Counted from the stretch's first letter, positions 1-7,603 are shown. The stretch is DNA of 52,610 nt from JADKFD01 sp050250665 (GCA_050250665.1 JBFWOF010000047.1:1-52610), one strand, 5' to 3'. The notes: generated by a model from the sequence alone, not told the origin. Numbers and translations: made by a program.

Positions 1-62
1 CCCAGCAAGAAGAGGCCGAGCGCAGCGAACCCGATCATCGCAGTCCGCGGTGACTCTTTCAC
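1..62 (-). CDS. Partial N-terminus of a possible membrane or exported protein
   Basis: Only the first ~20 codons are inside the window. Reading leftward, a GTG at 62 or an ATG at 38 opens a frame that quickly becomes hydrophobic (MIGFAALGLFLLG), as expected for a signal peptide or first membrane helix. An in-frame ATG at 86 lies inside the loop of a strong hairpin, so it is a less likely start. Function cannot be assigned. The call rests only on an open frame with a hydrophobic N-terminus and on its position downstream of a hairpin that follows the neighbouring gene. Confidence 0.3.
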   Translation of the reverse strand, partial: MKESPRTAMIGFAALGLFLL

Positions 63-68
63 GGTGAC

Positions 69-110
69 AATCCCGCGCCCGGGCATGTGGAGCCCGGGCT
101 GGGCGGGATT
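69..110 (-). terminator. Strong GC-rich hairpin after the SnoaL-like gene
   Basis: The outer arms AATCCCGC and GCGGGATT and the inner arms GCCCGGGC and GCCCGGGC pair completely, with a three-base bulge (CCA) and a 7-base loop. It begins about 10 bases after the leftward stop codon at 121. No long U-run follows, so termination is inferred from stem strength and position. Confidence 0.5.
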
Positions 111-120
111 TTAGTCGAGA

Positions 121-471
121 TCAGTAGAAGAAACGTTCCTCGACGATCTTGCCGTCCTTGACCGTATAAAGACCAATTTCCTCCATCTGCATGCGCTGAC
201 CCGATTCCCGGTTGGTGACGTCCAGATAGAAGCGCAGTGCGAAGCCGTCGCCATTGATGAAGGGGCCGAAGGTCTCGACCGAATGCACCTCGTGGGCGCC
301 ATACCACCAGTCCGACTTGGCCTTGACCGCTTCGGTGCCGCGAACTTCGGCCATCGGGCCTTCCATGGCTTCGCAGCTGACGATGTCCGCTGAGTTGAAC
401 TGCACGGCATCCTGATGGTTGCCGGCCTTGAGCATGTCGGTGAAGGCAACGGCGAGTTCTCGAGTGTTCAT
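121..471 (-). CDS. SnoaL/NTF2-like (cystatin-fold) protein
   Basis: This 116-residue protein has the size and pattern of the SnoaL-like/NTF2-like superfamily: an N-terminal amphipathic helix (residues 1-20), a central segment with paired aromatics (SDWWYGAHEVHSVE, about 53-66) and alternating beta strands ending in DGKIVEERFFY. Members form small conical barrels acting as isomerases, cyclases or ligand-binding modules, and substrates cannot be predicted from sequence. It is a complete single-domain protein without signal peptide, so probably cytoplasmic. The ATG at 471 follows an AAGAGAA ribosome-binding stretch. It is divergent from the membrane protein gene at 659 and a hairpin follows its stop, so it is probably monocistronic. 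Confidence 0.75.
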   Translation of the reverse strand: MNTRELAVAFTDMLKAGNHQDAVQFNSADIVSCEAMEGPMAEVRGTEAVKAKSDWWYGAHEVHSVETFGPFINGDGFALRFYLDVTNRESGQRMQMEEIGLYTVKDGKIVEERFFY

Positions 472-658
472 GGGCTGGTTCTCTTGTCAGTAGATTCGGC
501 GAAGCTAGACTAGTCCGCTTGCGAGCGCGGGTGAAAGTGCTGGGGCTTGTGTCGGTAGCCATGACGCTGGCGGGAACAGGCGCGCATGGACGATCCAGAG
601 TGACAGCCGAATGCGACGGTTGTTCGTGCGACCCGGTTTCACTTCAGAGAGTGTGCTC

Positions 659-1486
659 ATGTCGGCCCACAGACGTCCAGCCCAGTCCAGCAGTGTCAAG
701 ATTTCCGCCGCCGACATCGACAAGCTGCGCAGGCACGGCGCGGAGGCGGTGGCCTATTACCGCGACTACGGTCTGGCTGAAGTCAGATCTCGCGCCATCA
801 GTATTGCCCTCAGCGGGCTGACACCGGTCTTTGGGTGGCTGGTGTTCGGCTGGGCACCGGTGGCGATGTTGCTGTTCATGCTGGCGGACGCGCTGATCAC
901 GGTGATCGTCGATCTGGTGCGTCTGCCCTTGATTGGCGCCTGGATGCGGGAAAGCCACGCCCGCGATCATGCCGCCGGTGAGTTGCTGGGGATCGCCGAT
1001 GGCCTGGAGGATGGCAGCGGCACGCGCAGCCCGCGTGGGAACGCACCCGGCCCGGGTGTGATCGTGTTTTTTGGCAGCGTATCCAGTCTGTTCATGTGCG
1101 TGCTGACCGTTGCAGCGCTGGAGCCGCTGGGTCAGGCCTCGGTACGCGCGGTCATCGAAGAGCCCTGGTTTCCCTGGCTGTTGCTGATCGATCTGTTGTT
1201 GCGGCTGGGCAGTGGCCTGCTTGGGGCCATCAGGGCCAGGCGCGAGCCGCCTGGCTCGGTCATGGTCTTCGCGGAATCCGGCGGTGTGGCCGTGCTTTAC
1301 GCCGGGTTGCTGGTGTTGATCTGGCTACCGTTGAACTGGGGTCAGACCGGGCTGATTCTGATGTTTGTCACCTTGTTTGCGACCCGACTGGCATTCGGCG
1401 TGTTCGCACTTTGGTGGACGCCGCGCGCAGTGGCTACGCTGGAACGGCGTGTCGCCACTGGCGATTTCACGGTCAGCCAGCGCTGA
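659..1486 (+). CDS. Multi-pass membrane protein of unknown function
   Basis: A 275-residue protein with about five or six hydrophobic segments: near residues 45-85 (two adjacent helices), 125-150, 170-195, 210-230 and 235-255. The N-terminal ~40 residues and C-terminal ~20 residues are charged and probably cytosolic. I chose the ATG at 659, after an AGAGAG stretch, over the in-frame ATG at 611 because the intervening residues look unlike coding sequence. No enzymatic motif or transporter signature is visible, and I do not recognise the family. It converges on the M28-type peptidase gene, whose stop begins at the next base, so the two transcripts meet tail to tail. Confidence 0.7.
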   Translation: MSAHRRPAQSSSVKISAADIDKLRRHGAEAVAYYRDYGLAEVRSRAISIALSGLTPVFGWLVFGWAPVAMLLFMLADALITVIVDLVRLPLIGAWMRESHARDHAAGELLGIADGLEDGSGTRSPRGNAPGPGVIVFFGSVSSLFMCVLTVAALEPLGQASVRAVIEEPWFPWLLLIDLLLRLGSGLLGAIRARREPPGSVMVFAESGGVAVLYAGLLVLIWLPLNWGQTGLILMFVTLFATRLAFGVFALWWTPRAVATLERRVATGDFTVSQR

Positions 1487-2890
1487 TCAGGGCGTTGGCG
1501 GAGCGACCGGGACCGGTCCGAAAACCGGGCCAGCCTGAGCTGCCAGCCAGGACAGCGCGGCATAGGCGGCCACATTGAAATCCAGGTTCGCGGCGTCGAC
1601 CTTGTCCAGCGTATCAGCCGCCGTGTGGTGGTAGTCGAAGTAGTTGGTGCCGTCCTGCTTCAGATCCATGATCGGCATGCCGAGATCGCGCATCGCGGAA
1701 AAGTCCGCACCACCGCTACCGTTGTTGTCGCCACGCTCGATGCCCATCGGCGCCAGCACGCTGTACATCTGATCGACCACCGGCAGCGCCGATTCGATGA
1801 CGCGGCTGGAAAACTTCCAGATCTTGCCGGCGCCGAAATCGGACTCGCCGCCGATGATGTGCTGCTGCAGCTGATCGGCATGCACGCGTCCGTATTCCTT
1901 GCCACCGAACACGCCCTGTTCCTCATTCGCGAAAGCGATGACACGAATCGTGCGTTTCGGGGCTTGCGGCAGCTTGCCAATCATCGCGCCTGCCGCCATG
2001 GTGATGGCCACGCCGGCGCCGTCGTCGATGGCGCCGGTGCCGAGATCCCAGGAATCCAGATGACCGCCTATGGCGACGACCTCGTCGGGATACTCCGAGC
2101 CAGGAATCTCGCCGATGACGTTGGCGGAGGTGTATTCGCCCTTGCGGTTGCGGCTACCCAGCACCAGTTTCACGGTCACCGGTCCGCCAGCGGCCAGAGC
2201 CTGCTCCAGGGCATCGGCATCGGCATTGGCCAGCGCCGCTGCCGGGATGCGCGTCAGCATGTTGTCGTAGCGCATCACGCCAGTGTGCGGGGTCATGGAT
2301 TTCTGGTCTGTGCCCACTGAACGGATCAGGACCGCAACGGCGCCTGCGCGTGCAGCGAACACCGCGCCAGAAACACGCGCCATAACAGCAGTGCCATAGC
2401 CGCTACCGTCCTTGGCCCGCTGCATCTGATAGGCCACATAGGCGATCTTGCCCTTGAGCGAGTCCGCGGCTGCGTTCTGCAGCGCCGCGGCATCATCGAA
2501 GCGTACGATTTCGCCGCTGACGCCCTCGGGCGGGGTGCCGATGCTGCCGCCCAGCGCCGCAATATTCAGCGGTTGTGGCGTTGGACTGAGGATGCCGGCG
2601 CTCTCGAATCCCCGTTCCCAGACCGGGAAACTGACCGGTTGTGTGTAAACCCTCGGGTAGCCCAGTTCCTTGAATTTGGCGATGGCCCAGGCCACGCCCT
2701 TGGCGTCGTTTTCGCTGCCCGCCATGCGGTGGCCGACCTCGGTGGTCAGCGATTCGACGATGGCGTAGGCGCCGCTGCCCTGGAGCGCGCTGTCGCGCAG
2801 ATCTCTGGCCACGGCCAGATCGGATTCGGTCAGCGGGCTGGCCACGGCGGAGCCGGTCCACAACATCAGCAGCAACAGACGGGACAGCAT
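1487..2890 (-). CDS. Secreted M28 family zinc metallopeptidase with PA-type insert
   Basis: 467 residues. The N-terminus is a signal peptide (MLSRLLLLMLWTGSAVAS), so the enzyme acts in the periplasm or outside. After the pro/N-terminal segment comes a protease-associated-like insert (about 115-235), then the catalytic core. The M28 zinc ligands are visible: GGHLDSWD (first His and Asp), GAIDDGAG (bridging Asp), ANEEQG (catalytic Glu pair), SGGADF (further Asp) and the late DYHHTAADT (His ligand). The family comprises aminopeptidases and carboxypeptidases that trim peptides, and which of these applies cannot be decided here. The ATG at 2890 has GGAG eight bases upstream, better than the GTG two codons earlier. 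It diverges from the membrane gene at 3031. Confidence 0.88.
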   Translation of the reverse strand: MLSRLLLLMLWTGSAVASPLTESDLAVARDLRDSALQGSGAYAIVESLTTEVGHRMAGSENDAKGVAWAIAKFKELGYPRVYTQPVSFPVWERGFESAGILSPTPQPLNIAALGGSIGTPPEGVSGEIVRFDDAAALQNAAADSLKGKIAYVAYQMQRAKDGSGYGTAVMARVSGAVFAARAGAVAVLIRSVGTDQKSMTPHTGVMRYDNMLTRIPAAALANADADALEQALAAGGPVTVKLVLGSRNRKGEYTSANVIGEIPGSEYPDEVVAIGGHLDSWDLGTGAIDDGAGVAITMAAGAMIGKLPQAPKRTIRVIAFANEEQGVFGGKEYGRVHADQLQQHIIGGESDFGAGKIWKFSSRVIESALPVVDQMYSVLAPMGIERGDNNGSGGADFSAMRDLGMPIMDLKQDGTNYFDYHHTAADTLDKVDAANLDFNVAAYAALSWLAAQAGPVFGPVPVAPPTP

Positions 2891-3030
2891 GGGCACGGCT
2901 CCGCGAGTTCGAACGAGCGCGCGAGGCTAGCGGCTTGTGGCGCATATGGCATGTGTATTTGGTACCGGTTTCGCCGCGCGTACAGGCAGTTTTTGGGCGA
3001 TGATTGTGCATCGCTGAAGCGGAGCCTGGC

Positions 3031-4116
3031 ATGCGAGTGATCTTGAATGTGCAACGCCTGGAAGCGGCCGTTGCCGCCGGCGTCATCGATGCGCCTGCCG
3101 CGACGGCGCTGTGGTCATTCCTGACCCAGAGCGGCGACACCCACGAAGCGCCGCGCTTCAAGTTTGCGCATTTGCTGTACTACTTTGGCGGACTCATCGC
3201 GCTCGGTTCGATCTCGATCTTCGTGACCATGGCCTGGGACGCCTTTGGTGCCTGGCCGCTGCTGGTCTTCGGTATCGGGGTGATGCTGCTGTCCTATGCC
3301 CTGACCCGGCGGTTCATCGAGGTGGACCGGCAACCAATACCGGCCGGGACCATGGCTGCCCTGCTGATTGCCGCCGTGCCGATGGTCGTGTTCGCGCTGC
3401 AGCATGTGAGCGGTGCCTGGTCTGGTGAGCAGAGCTACCGCGATTACCACTACTGGATAGACTGGCGCTGGCTGATGATGGAATTTGCCACGCTGGCCGC
3501 CGGCGCGGCCGTGTTGTGGCGCTTCCGGTTGCCGTTCGCGATGCTGCCGGTGGCCGTGACGCTGTGGTACATGAGCATGGATTTCGCTGCCTATCTGGCC
3601 CACGACAGCGACGGCTGGTCCAGCGAAGCTGGCTGGAAGCTGCGGGCCACGATCTCGATGTTGTTCGGCGTGATCATGCTGGCCATCGCGCTGTGGGTTG
3701 AACTGCGCCAGTATGCTGCCGCCTCGGCGCGGGGGGACCGCCGCGATTTCGCCTTCTGGCTTTATGTGGTCGGCGTATTGACCTTCTGGGGCGGATTGTC
3801 CTCGCAGGACTCGGGCTCGGAATTCGGCAAGCTCATATACGCTGGCATCAACATCGGCCTGATCCTGATCGGCGCCGCGCTGGCCCGGCGCGTGTTCGTG
3901 GTTTTCGGAGCCTTCGGCGTCATCGGCTACCTTGGCCACCTCAGCTACTCGGTGTTCAAGGACAGCCTGTTGTTCACGGTGGTGCTCGGCGCCATGGGCA
4001 TCGGCATCGTCTTTGTCGGTTTGTGGTGGAACAAGCGCGAAGCCGCGCTGCACGCCGCGCTGTCGAAGTGGCTGCCGGTGCCCTTGCGCAGGGCGATCGA
4101 GGCGCGGGAGGGGTAG
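3031..4116 (+). CDS. Multi-pass membrane protein, DUF2157-like
   Basis: 361 residues. The first ~45 residues are soluble and helical (RLEAAVAAGVIDAPAATAL), a layout resembling DUF2157 predicted membrane proteins, which start with a short soluble helical domain. Roughly nine to ten transmembrane helices follow between residues 50 and 340. The start at 3031 has GGAG six bases upstream, and the earlier in-frame codon at 3004 has no such site. No catalytic motif is visible and the family assignment is by overall architecture only. A 5-unit array of 7-bp repeats begins five bases after the stop codon, and the next gene (fadH) points back at it. Confidence 0.7.
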   Translation: MRVILNVQRLEAAVAAGVIDAPAATALWSFLTQSGDTHEAPRFKFAHLLYYFGGLIALGSISIFVTMAWDAFGAWPLLVFGIGVMLLSYALTRRFIEVDRQPIPAGTMAALLIAAVPMVVFALQHVSGAWSGEQSYRDYHYWIDWRWLMMEFATLAAGAAVLWRFRLPFAMLPVAVTLWYMSMDFAAYLAHDSDGWSSEAGWKLRATISMLFGVIMLAIALWVELRQYAAASARGDRRDFAFWLYVVGVLTFWGGLSSQDSGSEFGKLIYAGINIGLILIGAALARRVFVVFGAFGVIGYLGHLSYSVFKDSLLFTVVLGAMGIGIVFVGLWWNKREAALHAALSKWLPVPLRRAIEAREG

Positions 4117-4121
4117 GGGCG

Positions 4122-4156
4122 GGTTGTTGGTTGTCGGTTGTTGGTTGTTGGTTGTC
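4122..4156 (+). repeat. Heptamer array, five units of GGTTGTY
   Basis: Five perfect-length 7-bp units (GGTTGTT or GGTTGTC) in tandem, starting five bases after the stop of the membrane protein gene. It forms the left outer arm of a composite element whose right arm is the inverted array at 4466-4528. Confidence 0.9.
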
Positions 4157-4170
4157 CGCACTATTCGTCT

Positions 4171-4202
4171 CACGCGGAGACGCGGAGATCGCGGAGAAGA
4201 GC
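4171..4202 (+). repeat. Nine-base-phased GCGGAGA repeat fragment
   Basis: Three imperfect ~9-bp units built on ACGCGGAGA. A near-identical stretch occurs at 6676-6707 at the same distance from a GGTTGTY array, so the two intergenic regions share the same module order. Confidence 0.6.
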
Positions 4203-4228
4203 CCGGTCCCTGGATGCAATCCGAACTG

Positions 4229-4429
4229 AGACCTGTGGGAGCGGCTTCAGCCGCGATGGCCTTGTAGACGCGAACCTGCGACGTACTCCGGGCCACGCCG
4301 CGGCCGCCGGCGCGACTTGCTCTGGCGCACGACCCGAACGACCGCGCGCCGGAGCCGCGCTACCTCACACCCGGGTTCATGGTCGGTGCGCGAGTGCCTG
4401 TTCGCGGCTGAAGCCGCTCCCACAGGTCT
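4229..4429. repeat. Inverted pair of REP hairpin elements
   Basis: Two perfect 28-bp inverted copies (4229-4256 and 4402-4429) carry the head GTGGGAGCGG followed by a self-complementary core GCGGCTTCAGCCGC. The 145 bp between them contain no recognisable gene. The GTGG/GTAG head before a hairpin is the hallmark of bacterial REP sequences mobilised by RAYT (TnpA-REP) enzymes. No RAYT gene is present in this window. Confidence 0.85.
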
Positions 4430-4465
4430 GCGTGGCAGCGGAGGTCTTATCTTGACCACCTACCC

Positions 4466-4528
4466 ACAACCCACAACCGACAACCGACAACCGACAACCA
4501 ACAACCAACAACCAACAACCAACAACCA
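4466..4528 (-). repeat. Heptamer array, nine units of ACAACCN
   Basis: Nine tandem 7-bp units (ACAACCC, ACAACCG x3, ACAACCA x5) ending five bases before the fadH stop codon. Read in the fadH sense it is (TGGTTGT)n, the inverse of the array at 4122-4156, so the two can pair across the spacer. Confidence 0.9.
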
Positions 4529-4532
4529 GCTC

Positions 4533-6551
4533 TCAGAGCGTCACCGCCAGCCGCGTGCCCTGATCAATGGCGCGCTTGGCGTCGAGTTCGCCGGCCGTGT
4601 GGGCGCCGCCAATGACATGAGCTTTGGCGCCCGCGGCGATCAGCTGGTCGTAGAGCGAGCGATTGGATTCCTGGCCAGCACAGATGATGACGTGGTCGAC
4701 TTCCAGCGTGCGCACGTCTTCGCCGGTGCGGATCTTCAGACCGCGCTCGTCGATACCCTCGTAACTGACGCCGCCGATCATCTCGACCTTGGCCATTTTC
4801 AGGGTGCTGCGATGCACCCAGCCCGAGGTCTTGTTGAGGCGATCCCCGAACTTGCCGGCGGTGCGTTGCAGCAGATAGACCTGACGTGTCGGTGCCGGGG
4901 GCGCCGGTTTGGTCAGACCGCCGCGGCTCTCCAGCGTCGCATCGATACCCCATTGGCGATACCACGCCGGCGCGTCGACCGTGGTCGAATGGCCCTGATG
5001 CGTCAGATACTCGGCCACGTCAAAACCGATGCCGCCGGCACCGATGATGGCGACCTTCTGACCCACCTCGGCGTTGCCTGCCAGCACATCGACGTAGCTC
5101 AGGGCCTTGGCGCTGTCGATGCCGGGGATCGGCGGCATGCGCGGGGTGACACCCGTGGCGACGATGATTTCGTCGTAGGCCTTCAGCGCGGCCGCATCCA
5201 CGCGCGTATTCAGGCGCAGATCAACGCCTAGCCCCGCCATGCGTACGCGGAAATAGCGCAGCGTCTCGTAGAACTCTTCCTTGCCGGGAATCTTCTTGGC
5301 CATGTTGAACTGGCCACCAATTTCGGCTGCCGCATCGAATACCGTGACCTTGTGCCCGCGCTCGGCCAGCGTGGTTGCTGCTGACAGACCGGCGGGGCCG
5401 GCACCGACAACGGCGAAGTTCTTCGGCGCGGTGGTCGGTCGAACAACAATCTCGGTCTCGTGACAGGCGCGCGGATTGACCAGGCAGGAGGCGCGGCGGT
5501 TCTCGAAGACATGGTCCAGGCAGGCCTGATTGCAGGCGATGCAGGTGTTGATCTCGTCGGCCTTGTTCGCAGCTGCCTTGTTGACCCAGGCGGCGTCGGC
5601 CAACAAGGGCCGCGCCATCGAAACCATGTCCGCCTGACCGCTGGCGATGATCTTCTCGGCCACATCCGGCATGTTGATGCGGTTGGTGGTGACCAACGGA
5701 ATCCGGACTTCGCGCTTCATCTTTTCGGTGACGAAGGCAAATGCGGCGCGCGGCACGCTGGTGACGATGGTCGGCACGCGGGCTTCATGCCAGCCGATAC
5801 CGGTATTGATCAAGGTGGCGCCAGCCGCTTCGATGGCTTTGGCCAGTTGCACGATTTCTTCCCAGGTCTGGCCATCTTCGACCAGATCGAGCATCGACAA
5901 TCGATAGACGATGATGAAATTCGGGCCCACCTTGGCGCGAATGCGGCGCACGATCTCGGTGGGAAAACGCATCCGGTTTTCGAAGCTGCCGCCCCATTCG
6001 TCGCTGCGCTGATTCGTGCGTTTCACCAGGAACTGGTTGATCAGATAGCCTTCCGAACCCATCACCTCGACGCCGTCGTAGCCGGCCTCCTGGGCATAGG
6101 CCGCGGTGCGCACGAAGTCCTCGATGGTGTGCTCAACGCCGCTCTTGCTGAGCTCGCGCGGTCGAAACGGCGTGATCGGCGACTTGATCGGCGAGGCCGA
6201 TACCGACAGCGGGTGATAGCCATAGCGACCGGCGTGCAGGATCTGCATGCAGATCTTGCCTTGTTCGGCATGCACGGCCGCTGTCACCTTGCGATGGCGT
6301 TTGACCTCCCAGGGCCAGGACAGCTTCGAGGCGAAGGGCGCCAGCCAGCCCTGGATCGACGGCGCTATGCCGCCGGTGACGATCAAGGCCACACCGCCGG
6401 CGGCGCGCTCGCCGAAATAGGCCGCGAGCTTGTCGTAGTCCTTGGCACGATCTTCCAGCCCGGTATGCATCGAGCCCATCAGCACGCGATTGCGCAGCGT
6501 GGTGAAGCCCAGATCCAGAGGCGAAAGCAGGTGCGGGTAGGGGGTGGTCAT
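4533..6551 (-). CDS. fadH: NADPH-dependent 2,4-dienoyl-CoA reductase
   Basis: 672 residues, the normal length for FadH. Residues 1-~340 form an Old Yellow Enzyme-type FMN barrel (LDLGFTTLRNRV near the start, LHAGRYGYHP, GYLINQFL). Next come the [4Fe-4S] cysteines in CIACNQACLDH and CLVNPRAC (about 337-365), then an FAD/NADPH domain with GAGPAGLSAA near 382 and a second dinucleotide motif GAGGIGFD near 500. The family reduces 2,4-dienoyl-CoA intermediates, letting beta-oxidation handle polyunsaturated fatty acids. It is cytosolic. It lies near fadA and fadN on the same strand but is separated from them by a membrane protein gene and repeat-filled spacers, so co-transcription is doubtful. The start is the ATG at 6551. 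Confidence 0.94.
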   Translation of the reverse strand: MTTPYPHLLSPLDLGFTTLRNRVLMGSMHTGLEDRAKDYDKLAAYFGERAAGGVALIVTGGIAPSIQGWLAPFASKLSWPWEVKRHRKVTAAVHAEQGKICMQILHAGRYGYHPLSVSASPIKSPITPFRPRELSKSGVEHTIEDFVRTAAYAQEAGYDGVEVMGSEGYLINQFLVKRTNQRSDEWGGSFENRMRFPTEIVRRIRAKVGPNFIIVYRLSMLDLVEDGQTWEEIVQLAKAIEAAGATLINTGIGWHEARVPTIVTSVPRAAFAFVTEKMKREVRIPLVTTNRINMPDVAEKIIASGQADMVSMARPLLADAAWVNKAAANKADEINTCIACNQACLDHVFENRRASCLVNPRACHETEIVVRPTTAPKNFAVVGAGPAGLSAATTLAERGHKVTVFDAAAEIGGQFNMAKKIPGKEEFYETLRYFRVRMAGLGVDLRLNTRVDAAALKAYDEIIVATGVTPRMPPIPGIDSAKALSYVDVLAGNAEVGQKVAIIGAGGIGFDVAEYLTHQGHSTTVDAPAWYRQWGIDATLESRGGLTKPAPPAPTRQVYLLQRTAGKFGDRLNKTSGWVHRSTLKMAKVEMIGGVSYEGIDERGLKIRTGEDVRTLEVDHVIICAGQESNRSLYDQLIAAGAKAHVIGGAHTAGELDAKRAIDQGTRLAVTL

Positions 6552-6619
6552 GGCTCAGGTTTCCGTACGCATCGGTATGGTGTGGAGCCTGCCCGGAAGG
6601 CGGCGAACAGGCAAGAGCT

Positions 6620-6661
6620 GGTTGCTGGTTGTTGGTTGTCGGTTGTCGGTTGTCGGTTGTC
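6620..6661 (+). repeat. Heptamer array, six units of GGTTGYY
   Basis: Six 7-bp units (GGTTGCT, GGTTGTT, then four GGTTGTC), 69 bases upstream of the fadH start. It is the left arm of a second composite element. Unlike the other arrays it sits next to a gene start, in a divergent spacer. Confidence 0.9.
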
Positions 6662-6675
6662 GGAAGGAGCTGGCT

Positions 6676-6707
6676 CACGTGGAGACGCGGAGGCCGCGGA
6701 GTAGAGC
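6676..6707 (+). repeat. Nine-base-phased GCGGAG repeat fragment
   Basis: It matches 4171-4202 in order and spacing (CACGYGGAGACGCGGAG followed by a further CGCGGAG unit and an AGAGC end), again ~15 bases to the right of a GGTTGTC array. Confidence 0.6.
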
Positions 6708-6727
6708 GCGTGCTGCTTTTGCTCCCT

Positions 6728-6843
6728 GTGGGAGCGGACTCTGTCCGCGACGGGCGCAGGCTGTTGTGGGTCCGGACTTGTCCGGAGGCTTCTGTCCCAA
6801 CGAGACCGTCATGCCAGAAGCGTCCAGACAAGTCTGGACCTAC
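6728..6843. repeat. Cluster of three REP-type hairpins
   Basis: A forward copy at 6728-6751 (GTGGGAGCGG head, stem GCGGAC/GTCCGC), a forward variant at 6766-6786 (GTGGG then TCCGGACTTGTCCGGA) and an inverted variant at 6823-6843 (GTAGG then TCCAGACTTGTCTGGA when reverse-complemented). The last two differ at both sides of the stem by a compensatory G-C to A-T change. Confidence 0.8.
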
Positions 6844-6885
6844 AAAGCCGGCACCTCACAACCGACTCCAGCTCCATGGGCAGCA

Positions 6886-6913
6886 CCAACCAACAACCAA
6901 CAACCAACAACCG
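6886..6913 (-). repeat. Heptamer array, inverted ACAACCN units
   Basis: About four 7-bp units (ACCAACC, two ACAACCA, ACAACCG) closing the composite element opened at 6620. A lone ACAACCG also occurs at 6858. It lies 75 bases upstream of the start at 6988. Confidence 0.8.
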
Positions 6914-6987
6914 AAAAAAAGTGCGTGTCCTGATCCACCGGCGTTTTACGTATCCATCATGCAGTCATCACAACGTGGGGAAATCAG

Positions 6988-7392
6988 ATGGGAATCGTCG
7001 GACTGATCATGTTGATCGCACTGGGCCTTTTGGGCATCGCGTCGTGGTTGCGCCAGCGCCAACCGAAGGCCGCAGGCCCTCTGGCGCAGCTGGAAAGTGT
7101 GGGCGGCTGGATCGGTCTGGTTGGCCTGATCTGGGGGCTTTTCATGCTGATTCGCTGGATCAGCGCGATCGGTGCGCTGGCGGCGGCTCCGGTGATGATG
7201 ATCATCGCGCTGGCCTCGGCAGTCTCGATCACGGCGCTGTCGCTGATTCTCGCCATGCCTACCGTCAAGACGCTGGCCGGCAGCAACGACTTCACGCGCA
7301 AGCTCGAACAGTCGGCAGCGAAGCTCGGTCCGTTCAAGGTCGTTCTTGGCGCCGTGTGCCTGGGGCTGGCCGTGGTCAGCCTGGTGCTTTGA
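6988..7392 (+). CDS. Small four-helix membrane protein of unknown function
   Basis: A 134-residue, very hydrophobic protein with four predicted membrane segments: residues 2-20, about 41-60, 62-85 and 112-133. A soluble loop (about 86-110, TVKTLAGSNDFTRKLEQSAAK) precedes the last helix. The ATG at 6988 follows a strong GGGGA site. I do not recognise a family. The gene stands alone between composite repeats, convergent with fadA. A purine-rich ~7-bp-phased tract begins right after its stop codon. Confidence 0.65.
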   Translation: MGIVGLIMLIALGLLGIASWLRQRQPKAAGPLAQLESVGGWIGLVGLIWGLFMLIRWISAIGALAAAPVMMIIALASAVSITALSLILAMPTVKTLAGSNDFTRKLEQSAAKLGPFKVVLGAVCLGLAVVSLVL

Positions 7393-7393
7393 G

Positions 7394-7432
7394 AGTGGGA
7401 AAAAGGGAAAGGGAAAAGGGTAAAAGGAAAAG
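7394..7432 (+). repeat. Purine-only imperfect GGGAAAA repeat
   Basis: A run of GGGAAAA-like units, 6-8 bp each, directly after the stop of the small membrane protein gene. It shares the GGGA core with the opposing GGGACTY array at 7604-7652 when both are read outward from their genes. Confidence 0.6.
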
Positions 7433-7481
7433 CCCGACGGCGCGGACGCCGGTGGCATCGGCTCCCGCGCATCTTCTCTTG

Positions 7482-7506
7482 GTAGGAGCGCCCTTGCGGC
7501 GCGACC
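7482..7506 (+). repeat. REP element, GTAGGAGCG type
   Basis: The GTAGGAGCG head is followed by stem GCGCC-CTTGC-GGCGC. It has the same head as the other copies in this window, with a different but self-complementary stem. Confidence 0.75.
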
Positions 7507-7540
7507 GCAGGCCTTGGCCGACGCAAGGTCACACCGGCAG

Positions 7541-7578
7541 CGTCACGTAGCCCGCTGATCGCGGGCAACGTGACCTAC
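7541..7578 (-). repeat. REP-like element with GTAGGTCACGTTG head
   Basis: The outer arms CGTCACGTAG and CAACGTGACCTAC form a 7-bp stem around an inner stem CCCGC-TGATC-GCGGG. A second copy at 32766-32799, in the opposite orientation, keeps the outer arms but has a wholly different inner stem. Confidence 0.75.
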
Positions 7579-7603
7579 GCAAAGCCGAAGCGCGCGAGCC
7601 TTT

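Noticed and set aside
4466..4528. CRISPR-like array
   Set aside because: Units are 7 bp and contiguous with no spacers, and no cas genes are present.
4317..5231. A 304-codon plus-strand frame across the heptamer array
   Set aside because: Its first part is the repeat array (TTDNRQ-type translation) and the rest is antisense to fadH.
7482..7506. REP hairpins as rho-independent terminators
   Set aside because: They lack U-runs, occur in both orientations and are repeated with a fixed GTRGG head, so REP identity explains them better. An effect on transcript ends is still possible.
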